In this document: positions 6,772 to 11,778 of the stretch, one piece after another | Layout of the letters: each line of letters begins with the position of its first letter | Numbering within the stretch: the stretch's first letter is position 1 | NCBI GenBank assembly: GCA_011050175.1 | Contig: DRGF01000140.1 | Span: 1 to 11,778, forward strand | Source of the DNA: Thermococcus sp. | Lineage (GTDB): Archaea > Methanobacteriota_B > Thermococci > Thermococcales > Thermococcaceae | Length of the DNA stretch: 11,778 nucleotides | Reading direction: 5' to 3' | Notes under the pieces: model-generated | Seen by the model: only the letters and a program-made list of their open reading frames with translations | The model's database searches: none | Told to the model about the DNA's origin: nothing | Program-made: the position numbers and the translations under genes

Positions 6772-6828
6772 ATCCACCGCCAGATGAGAAATTGGAAAAA
6801 GAGAATTTAACGTTTTCTCAGTGCTGGG

Positions 6829-7482
6829 CTAAGATGAAAACGGATTCTCCTTTATCCTCTCGTTGACGAAGCGGACGAGCTTTTCGACGTCTTCACCGAG
6901 GGTGTCCGGCTCGGGCTTCATCAGGACGTAGAAGACGTTGGTCTTCGGGGTCAGCGAAACGTGCTTGACGTTGTGGGGGTTTGAGAGGCTCTCGATGAAC
7001 TCTTTGAGGTTCTCAACGTCCCGTTTCTTCTCGTAAAGGGCCTCGTATTCCTTCCCGGCAATCTCAACGGTTTCCTTCTGGAGAAGGTCCTCGTTCTCGA
7101 TGTCCGGCTTCAGCCGGTAGTAGCCCTTCTGGATGAGGTGTGCCTCACGCTTTATCTGGGCGAAGGGCTTCACCACGAAGTAGAGCTTGTCGTGCCTGCT
7201 GGTGAACAGGGAAATCGGGAAGTACAGGATGCTGTGTCTGGGAAGGAGCGTTAGGGTGTACTCGAACTTCCTGATGTTGTCGCGGTTTACCTTATATTCG
7301 GCGCGGAAGCCGATGTAGCCCCCGAGCCACGTGTAGTTCTCGTCTTCGGGCTTCACTACGTCCTTGACCGTCTTTATGTAGTGCTCCATTAAAAGCAGGT
7401 TAAGCTTTCTTCCGCGGTAGTACTGGATAACGGAGATTCCGGCCAGAACAAATACTATCGCAAACAGTGTTTGGTTATCCAT
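6829..7482 (-). CDS. Membrane-anchored protein of unknown function, last gene of the ArsA-like operon
   Basis: I do not recognise a named family for this 217-residue protein. It starts MDNQTLFAIVFVLAGISV, giving one transmembrane helix at about residues 5-22 followed by YYRGRKLN. The positive charge after the helix predicts an exterior N-terminus and a cytoplasmic domain of about 190 residues. That domain is mixed alpha/beta with aromatic-rich strands (FRAEYKV, LPRHSILYFPISLF, KLYFVVKP) and ends in a charged helix. It has no cysteine. I chose ATG at 7482 because GGAGGAGGATT lies directly before it; the reading frame upstream overlaps the preceding gene. That preceding gene stops one base before this start, so translation is coupled. 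Position and topology suggest a membrane partner or dock for the ArsA-like ATPase two genes upstream (inferred). Confidence 0.75.
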   Translation of the reverse strand: MDNQTLFAIVFVLAGISVIQYYRGRKLNLLLMEHYIKTVKDVVKPEDENYTWLGGYIGFRAEYKVNRDNIRKFEYTLTLLPRHSILYFPISLFTSRHDKLYFVVKPFAQIKREAHLIQKGYYRLKPDIENEDLLQKETVEIAGKEYEALYEKKRDVENLKEFIESLSNPHNVKHVSLTPKTNVFYVLMKPEPDTLGEDVEKLVRFVNERIKENPFSS

Positions 7483-7483
7483 T

Positions 7484-7771
7484 TCAATCCTCCTCCAGCG
7501 GGTAGTACCTTTCAAGGGTTCGCGAGTCAATTATCTCAAGGCCAGCGACATCATCGAGGGTATCAACGATATCCCTGACGATCCTCCACCTCACGGGCCA
7601 GCTAAGGGCGTGTTGGAAGGGATGACGGAGCCCTTCGGAAAGGTGCAGGTAAATTCTCACGCCGTCTTCGTCAGCGATGACTTTATCCACGAGCCCGAGG
7701 CTCACAACGTCCATCTCCGTTATGGGCTCCTTCACCCTTTTAAGCCTCTCGTAGATTTCTTCAGTCTCCAA
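7484..7771 (-). CDS. DUF59/MIP18-like small protein lacking the family cysteine
   Basis: The 95-residue product contains KEPITEMDVVSLGLVDKV at about residues 14-31, matching the DPE(I/L)xxxVVDLGLVxxV motif of MIP18/SufT/PaaD-like (DUF59) proteins, followed by a strand and a WRIVRDIVDTL helix. Known relatives help iron-sulfur cluster assembly or delivery and often partner Mrp/NBP35 ATPases. Here the usual TxxxCP segment is replaced by LRHPFQHALSWPV, and the whole protein has no cysteine. A cluster-ligand role is therefore unlikely, and the fold may serve as an adaptor (inferred). The start is TTG at 7771 with GGGAGG eight bases upstream, overlapping the end of the ArsA-like gene by 11 bases. 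No ATG offers a better start. The overlap and the following coupled membrane gene place it in one four-gene unit. Confidence 0.7.
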   Translation of the reverse strand: METEEIYERLKRVKEPITEMDVVSLGLVDKVIADEDGVRIYLHLSEGLRHPFQHALSWPVRWRIVRDIVDTLDDVAGLEIIDSRTLERYYPLEED

Positions 7772-8753
7772 CTATCTTGCCTCCCAGGGTTCTTAGGCTC
7801 TCCAGCCCGCGGGGCTCCTCCGGGAGGGTGGGCACCTTCACGATTTCAATGCCCTTGAACCTCCTGCTGACCTCATCCAAGACACGTTCCTGGGCTTTTA
7901 TCTTCGCGGCCAGCTCCGGAACTTCAGCCTTCAGCTCCAGCACCTTGTTCATAATGATCATGTTAAACGGGACTTTGAACTTCCTCAGGCTTTCGTATGC
8001 CCTCTCCGTCTCGTAGAGGGGTAGCATCTCGGGGTTCATCACGGCCACGACACTTGTTTTCTCCGGATCTGTCAGCACGCTCTCAACGAAGGCGACTTCC
8101 TCTCTGTAAGCCTTGAGCTCCTTCATCACGGCGTCTTCCTCTTCCCTCGTCGGGAGCTTGAACTTCTCGCCTTCCACGGTAAACTCCTGCTCGCCGTGGA
8201 TGTTGGCTATCGCGGCCCGCCTGTCGAGGATGGCCCTCCTTATCTCTATGAGTTTGTCCGTCCAGATGAGAGAGATTTTGGGAAGGGCGAGGACGCGGAG
8301 GGTCAGGCCCGTGGGCGGTGTGTCAAAGACTATGATGTCCCATTCGTCGCCGTTCGTCAGGATTTCCCTTATCGCTTCGAGCGTGGCGTACTCCTCTATT
8401 CCGGGTGAGAAGCTCAGCACCTCGAAATACTTTTCGAGGTTTATGACCGTGAGGTAGCGGTAGGTGTGCTTCATGCTTTCCTCAAGACGCTTTAGATATG
8501 CATTTATCAGCTTCTCCATGTTAAGCTCGGCCGCGTAGAGGTTTTCGGCTATCTTCTTTGGTTTATCTGAGAGCTTTTCCATCAGCACGTCTCCGAGATT
8601 GTGGGCCGGGTCGAGTGACACTATCAACGTTTTATATCCTTTCTCGGCCAGGGGGATTGCTGCCGCGGCTGAGCTGGTCGTCTTGCCGACGCCACCTTTT
8701 CCTATGAAAAAGACGACGCGGTAACCTTTCTTGGGAAGGAAAAACTCCCTCAT
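7761..8753 (-). CDS. ArsA/Get3-like ATPase
   Basis: The 330-residue protein has GKGGVGKTT at residues 18-26 (deviant Walker A), SLDPAHNLGD at 46-55 (switch I) and DTPPTGLTLRVL at 144-155 (switch II), the three signatures of the ArsA/Get3 ATPase family. Known members either drive arsenite export or, as Get3, deliver tail-anchored proteins to membranes as ATP-dependent dimers. It is a single-domain form like Get3, but has neither the CxxC zinc motif of Get3 nor the arsenite-binding cysteines of ArsA; it contains no cysteine at all. No arsenite pump gene is nearby. The middle (about residues 160-235) is charged and helical, where Get3 holds its substrate-binding helices. The start is ATG at 8753 behind GAGGTGAG. 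It lies between a 96-residue unknown gene (9-base gap) and an overlapping DUF59-like gene. Family call is firm; the cargo is unknown. Confidence 0.87.
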   Translation of the reverse strand: MREFFLPKKGYRVVFFIGKGGVGKTTSSAAAAIPLAEKGYKTLIVSLDPAHNLGDVLMEKLSDKPKKIAENLYAAELNMEKLINAYLKRLEESMKHTYRYLTVINLEKYFEVLSFSPGIEEYATLEAIREILTNGDEWDIIVFDTPPTGLTLRVLALPKISLIWTDKLIEIRRAILDRRAAIANIHGEQEFTVEGEKFKLPTREEEDAVMKELKAYREEVAFVESVLTDPEKTSVVAVMNPEMLPLYETERAYESLRKFKVPFNMIIMNKVLELKAEVPELAAKIKAQERVLDEVSRRFKGIEIVKVPTLPEEPRGLESLRTLGGKIVGD

Positions 8754-8762
8754 GTGCTCACC

Positions 8763-9053
8763 TCACGTGATTTCAAACATCCCTGCCAGCTCGCCGAGGA
8801 GATCGTCCATATCAACGACCCTGCGCTGCATGACGTAAAGTTCACGTGTCATGTGGGGAAGAAGCCGTATCACGAGGGTCGTCGGCGGGCTGGGGATTCC
8901 CACAAACTCCCCCATAAGGATGAGCGCGAAGACGTTCTCAAGCTCTCTCAGCTCAAACTCAAGATATCCAGTCGAGTTATGTTTGAACGCCCCAAAAAAG
9001 CCCTTTAAGAAGGCTCTAATGTCTTCTGCGGGGCCTTTCTTTCTGCCCTTCAT
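8763..9053 (-). CDS. Small conserved-looking protein of unknown function, first gene of the ArsA-like operon
   Basis: I do not recognise this 96-residue protein. It starts with a basic segment (MKGRKKGPAEDIRAFLKGF), then GYLEFELRELENVFALILMGEF, a VGIPSPPTTLVIRLLPHM stretch, and an acidic C-terminal helix (DMDDLLGELAGMFEIT). The middle hydrophobic stretch is interrupted by charges and prolines, so I do not call a membrane helix. It has no cysteine. ATG at 9053 is chosen because AGGTGGTGA lies just before it; two GTG codons upstream are part of that site. Only nine bases separate its stop from the ATPase start, and it begins 24 bases plus a few codons after the cstA stop. Its good ribosome site, codon use like its neighbours and tight spacing argue that it is real and a partner of the ATPase (inferred). 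Confidence 0.72.
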   Translation of the reverse strand: MKGRKKGPAEDIRAFLKGFFGAFKHNSTGYLEFELRELENVFALILMGEFVGIPSPPTTLVIRLLPHMTRELYVMQRRVVDMDDLLGELAGMFEIT

Positions 9054-9062
9054 TTTCACCAC

Positions 9063-9086
9063 CTAAAAGAGAAATAAAGGAAAGGG
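9063..9086 (-). terminator. Pyrimidine-rich tract between cstA and the ArsA-like operon
   Basis: On the minus strand CCCTTTCCTTTATTTCTCTTTT follows the cstA stop directly and runs into the ribosome site of the next gene. It resembles a U-rich terminator. Because there is no room for a promoter after it, the four-gene block is either read through from cstA or started from a promoter inside cstA. Confidence 0.4.
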
Positions 9087-10826
9087 TCAGGCTGCGCTCG
9101 CGGCGTACTCTTCCTCTGGCTTCTTCCAGGCGAGGTAGAAGTCCCAAGCCAGGAGGACGTTCAGGATCAGGCCGACGAGGAGCGAGCCCTTGACTGCCAC
9201 GAGCGTGGTCCCGCTGAGTGGCACTACCGCTATGTACCAGACCAGAGCGGCGGTTACCGTTATCCAGAGGAACATTGCCGGTATGAGGACCGCCCAGCTC
9301 CACTTTCCTGCTCTCTGAACCTTTGAGGCCCAGAGTGCGGCGGTCATCATTGCTATGCTCGCGAGGAGCTGGTTCATTCCGGCGAATGCTGGCCAGATGA
9401 TCTTGTAGCTGGCGCCCCATGCGAGGTACGTTCCGAAGAGCGCTATGAGTATTGACGCGATCCACTTGTTGGTTATGACCTTCCATATACCCTCGCTGGT
9501 GTCGGCCACCATTCCAAAGAGCTCCTGCCAGGCGAACCTTCCAAGCCTTGTGGCGGTGTCAAGTGAGGTGAGGGTGAAGGCCGAGACCCACAGGGTTGCA
9601 AAGGTCTTTCCGAAGGTCTCGCTTACTCCGTAGAACTCGCTGACACCCTTGGCGTAGCCTCCAACGAAGGTGCCAAGACCGCCCTTGGTTATGTACTCGG
9701 TAGCCCACTGGCTTGGTTCAAGGCCCGTGAGCTGGACACCGTAAACCGCTATGGCCGTTATGACTATGGTTGAGAGGAAGCCCTCGGTGAACATACCGCC
9801 GTATCCGACGAGGAGGCCGTGTATCTCATTGTCAAGCTGCTTTGAAGACGTTCCCGAACCGACGAGGGAGTGGAAACCGCTGAGGGCACCACATGCTATT
9901 ATCAAGGGCACTGTCGGCCAGAACGGTGAGGGAACGGGTTCGGTGCCCTTGACCACGTATGCACTCCAGGAGGTAAAGGCCGGAGCCGTGAAGTCCTTGG
10001 CGAGGAGCACGAAGGCCACTCCTCCAAAGACGAGTCCGAACCAGAGTATGTAAGCGTTGAGGTAGTCCCTTGGCTGGAGAAGAACCCAGACCGGCAGGGA
10101 GGCCGCTACTATGATGTACACCATCAGGATTATGTTCCAGTAGTGGTAGACGGTTTGGTAAGCGCTTGAAGTAGCGTCAGTCTGGCCGTCCACGAAGATC
10201 AGCGGGTGGTTGAGTCCAATCCAGACTGCTATGGCGAGGAGGATTATGCCTATTATCGTTCCCACCTTGAAGTCAATCTTGACCTTGTAGAGCAGCCAGC
10301 CGAGGAGCACTGCAACGATGAGGAAGAGAAGCGTCGCCGTCGCGGCCTCGGGGGTTGTGGTAAGGAGATTCGCGGTTACTGCAACGAACGCTGCAACGAC
10401 GAGCAGCAGAGTGAACCAGATGTACACCTCAAAGGCTATTCCCGTCCTCTTGCTCATCAGCTTTCCTGCGATCCACTGAACGGACTTACCATCGTAGCGG
10501 ACAGATGACATCAGTGCCAGGTAGTCGTGGACTGCTCCGATGAAGACGTTTCCGAACCAGACCCAGATGAGTCCCGGAAGCCATCCCCAGGCCATTGCAA
10601 CGGCGGGACCAACTATCGGTCCAGCACCGGCAATACTTGCGAAGTGATGGCCGTACAGGACTAGTGGGTGTGCTGGAACGTAGTCAACGCCGTCGTAGAG
10701 CTTGTGCGCCGGGGTGGGCCTGTTGGGGTCGGCCTTGACGACCTTGTTCTGAAGGTTCTTTCCGTATGTAAAGTACAGGGCCACGTATATAACAGCGGCC
10801 ACCAAAATTATGACAGCGGAATTCAT
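9087..10826 (-). CDS. cstA: CstA-family carbon starvation transporter
   Basis: The 579-residue protein is very hydrophobic with many membrane helices spread over its length, from MNSAVIILVAAVIYVALYF onward. It carries CstA-family blocks near the N-terminus: DGVDYVPAHPLVLYGHHFAS (about 46-65), IAGAGPIVGPAVA, and WVWFGNVFIGAVHDYLAL. Later HSLVGSGTSSKQ and LTSLDTATRLGRFAWQEL are also typical. Known CstA/BtsT proteins import peptides or pyruvate across the cytoplasmic membrane under carbon limitation. It is shorter than the E. coli protein of about 700 residues, as usual for archaeal members. The start ATG at 10826 follows GGAGGTG by five bases. A strong TATA box and a palindrome lie upstream, suggesting regulated transcription. 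The upstream neighbour is a biotin-dependent carboxyltransferase subunit, in keeping with use of C3/C4 acids. Substrate is inferred. Confidence 0.9.
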   Translation of the reverse strand: MNSAVIILVAAVIYVALYFTYGKNLQNKVVKADPNRPTPAHKLYDGVDYVPAHPLVLYGHHFASIAGAGPIVGPAVAMAWGWLPGLIWVWFGNVFIGAVHDYLALMSSVRYDGKSVQWIAGKLMSKRTGIAFEVYIWFTLLLVVAAFVAVTANLLTTTPEAATATLLFLIVAVLLGWLLYKVKIDFKVGTIIGIILLAIAVWIGLNHPLIFVDGQTDATSSAYQTVYHYWNIILMVYIIVAASLPVWVLLQPRDYLNAYILWFGLVFGGVAFVLLAKDFTAPAFTSWSAYVVKGTEPVPSPFWPTVPLIIACGALSGFHSLVGSGTSSKQLDNEIHGLLVGYGGMFTEGFLSTIVITAIAVYGVQLTGLEPSQWATEYITKGGLGTFVGGYAKGVSEFYGVSETFGKTFATLWVSAFTLTSLDTATRLGRFAWQELFGMVADTSEGIWKVITNKWIASILIALFGTYLAWGASYKIIWPAFAGMNQLLASIAMMTAALWASKVQRAGKWSWAVLIPAMFLWITVTAALVWYIAVVPLSGTTLVAVKGSLLVGLILNVLLAWDFYLAWKKPEEEYAASAA

Positions 10827-10851
10827 GGTTGCACCTCCATGTAGATTCTGC

Positions 10852-10871
10852 GTTTAGATGTACATCTTAAC
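10852..10871. promoter_or_regulatory. Candidate operator: imperfect 20-base palindrome before cstA
   Basis: GTTTAGATGTACATCTTAAC has a perfect 12-base core AGATGTACATCT (10856-10867); the outer GTT/AAC arms also match, with a single mismatched pair (10855/10868). It lies directly downstream of the minus-strand TATA box and just before the expected start near 10850, where a bound repressor would block RNA polymerase. The regulator is not identified. Confidence 0.5.
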
Positions 10872-10887
10872 ATATAAATGCTTTTCG
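10870..10887 (-). promoter_or_regulatory. Core promoter (BRE/TATA) of cstA
   Basis: On the minus strand GAAAAGCATTTATATGTT combines a purine-rich recognition stretch with a strong TTTATATG box about 50 bases before the ATG. Initiation is expected near 10850, giving a leader of about 25 bases that ends in GGAGGTG. Confidence 0.65.
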
Positions 10888-10998
10888 GCAATAGCCTGTA
10901 AATTTTTCGATTTTACACTAAAAGTTAGAACCTATTGTCGCAATTCCTTATAAAGGCCTTTAATGCGGAAAGCTAAAAGAAAGGGGGGGTAAAGCCGC
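10888..10998. other. A/T-rich spacer between the carboxyltransferase gene and the cstA promoter
   Basis: This spacer holds a pyrimidine run on the minus strand right after the carboxyltransferase stop (ACCCCCCCTTTCTTTTAG, about 10974-10991), which probably ends that transcript. A near-palindromic CCTTATAAAGG at 10947-10957 could be a second TATA box on either strand, giving cstA a leader of about 100 bases on the minus strand. No gene or structured RNA is evident. Confidence 0.35.
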
Positions 10999-11778
10999 TC
11001 ATCCGAGTTCTATGAGTGGTTGTCCGGTGTCGACGGTGTCGCCTTCTTTGACGAGGATTTTCTTCACAACCCCATCTTTGGGGGCTGGAATCTCGTTTTC
11101 CATTTTCATTGCCTCAAGCACAAGCAGTCCCTGGCCGGTTTTGACCTGGTCGCCTTCTTTGACGAGTATTCTGAGGATTTTGCCCGGCATTGGGGCGGTT
11201 ACGACACCCTCGCCAGCCGCAGCCGGGGCTGGAGTTGGAGTAGCTGGAGCAACTGGAGCCGGAGCAGGAGCCGGAACACTCGGGGCAGTCGAAGCACTCG
11301 GAGCGGGAGTGAAGGTTCCAGCACCCGCTATCTGGGGGAGGTACTGCAGGGCGCTCAGGTCGACACCCTCAACCCCAACCTCGAACTCCACACCGTCAAC
11401 GTACAGCTTGAACTTCTGGACCGTCTTCGGGATTTCTGGCCTTCTGATTCCCTCGGCCCTCGCCTTGAAGAACTCCAGCGCAATCTGCGGGAAGAGGCAG
11501 TATGTGATGACGTCCTCCTCCTTCTGGAGGTAGCCCATCTCCTCAAGCTCCTTTCTGCACTTCTCCAGCTGGGGTTCGAGCAGCTCTCCGGGCCTCACGG
11601 TTATCGGCTCCTCGTCGCCGAGGACGAGCTTCTTGAGCTCCGGTTTTATCTCAGCGGGCGGCCTGCCGTAGAGGCCCTTGATGTAGTTCTTGACCTCGTT
11701 GGTTATCCTCTTGTACCTTCCGAAGAGGACGTTGAGGACGGCCTGCGTCCCGACTATCTGGCTGGTCGGTGTCACGAG
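10999..11778 (-). CDS. Pyruvate/oxaloacetate carboxyltransferase subunit with biotin carrier domain, C-terminal part
   Basis: The frame is open to the window edge, so the N-terminal HMG-lyase-like carboxyltransferase barrel is missing. The visible 259 residues begin LVTPTSQIVGTQAVLNVL, the conserved start of the PYC/OADA carboxylase domain, with GRPP, a PGELLEPQLEKCRKEL helix and a strand-rich segment. Then follow a 40-residue Ala/Pro linker and a biotinyl domain with the biotinylation motif EAMKMEN and a second-half ILVKEGDTVDTGQ. Known relatives are the oxaloacetate decarboxylase alpha subunit and pyruvate carboxylase subunit B, which move carboxyl groups between biotin and pyruvate/oxaloacetate. 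Which direction operates here depends on partners (sodium-pump beta subunit or biotin carboxylase) not in the window; a methylmalonyl-CoA enzyme is less likely because carrier and transferase are fused. A pyrimidine-rich terminator follows, and cstA is the next gene. Confidence 0.88.
   Translation of the reverse strand, partial: LVTPTSQIVGTQAVLNVLFGRYKRITNEVKNYIKGLYGRPPAEIKPELKKLVLGDEEPITVRPGELLEPQLEKCRKELEEMGYLQKEEDVITYCLFPQIALEFFKARAEGIRRPEIPKTVQKFKLYVDGVEFEVGVEGVDLSALQYLPQIAGAGTFTPAPSASTAPSVPAPAPAPVAPATPTPAPAAAGEGVVTAPMPGKILRILVKEGDQVKTGQGLLVLEAMKMENEIPAPKDGVVKKILVKEGDTVDTGQPLIELG
11038..11166 (-). repeat. Two 18-base direct repeats encoding the symmetric halves of the biotinyl domain
   Basis: GTCGCCTTCTTTGACGAG occurs at 11038-11055 and 11149-11166, 111 bases (37 codons) apart and in the same frame. 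Both copies encode LVKEGD, one on each side of the biotinylated lysine. The known pseudo-twofold symmetry of biotinyl domains explains the protein repeat; the exact DNA identity is higher than needed. Confidence 0.8.

Noticed and set aside
7761..8753. Arsenic resistance operon
   Set aside because: The ATPase has no arsenite-binding cysteines, and no arsB, arsC or arsR-like gene is adjacent.
10920..10935. GTTAGAAC resembling a SurR-type redox regulator site upstream of cstA
   Set aside because: The known SurR motif has three bases between GTT and AAC and a further GTT; here the spacing is two and the second half is absent.
11222..11300. GGAGC-rich short tandem repeats
   Set aside because: They are the reverse strand of the Ala/Pro linker of the biotin carrier, a common linker composition, not an independent repeat element.

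Overview
The window reads as chromosomal DNA of a hyperthermophilic archaeon of the order Thermococcales, most like Thermococcus. Supporting signs are archaeal TATA boxes about 25 bases before very short leaders, GGTGA/GGAGG ribosome binding sites that decide the starts, U-rich terminators, a prefoldin alpha subunit, a short archaeal-type adenylosuccinate synthetase, and tandem MinD-like ATPases with inserted ferredoxin domains. Genes are tightly packed. The largest space between genes is about 170 bases, so there is no gene-free stretch over 300 bases. I see no tRNA, rRNA, CRISPR array or insertion sequence.

Layout. On the left, a minus-strand operon (1-1070) runs from a NifX/ORP-like cofactor protein through a broken membrane methyltransferase to a truncated TrmO tRNA methyltransferase. 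Diverging from it, across a 72-base double promoter, are two overlapping ferredoxin-MinD ATPase genes (1143-2899), followed by prefoldin alpha (3012-3455). Next comes a minus-strand pair: a 98-residue unknown protein and a GalE-type sugar-nucleotide epimerase (3551-4807). purA (4962-5981) converges on, and overlaps tail to tail with, an alpha/beta hydrolase gene (5929-6771). A compact minus-strand block (6829-9053) encodes a 96-residue unknown protein, an ArsA/Get3-like ATPase, a small DUF59/MIP18-like protein and a membrane-anchored unknown protein. The right end holds a CstA-family transporter (9087-10826) and the C-terminal half of a biotin-carrying carboxyltransferase subunit (10999-11778), both on the minus strand.

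How the genes may work together. The NifX-like gene plus two ferredoxin-bearing ATPases match in content and divergent layout the anaerobe 'orange protein' complex known from Desulfovibrio. The ArsA/DUF59/membrane-anchor/96-residue block looks like a single uncharacterised ATPase machine at the membrane. Its four proteins contain no cysteine, which argues against metal-cluster handling. The CstA transporter beside a pyruvate/oxaloacetate carboxyltransferase points to C3/C4 carbon metabolism. The most checkable regulatory signal is a 20-base imperfect palindrome between the cstA TATA box and its expected transcription start. One gene (226-656) is broken by both a frameshift and a stop codon.
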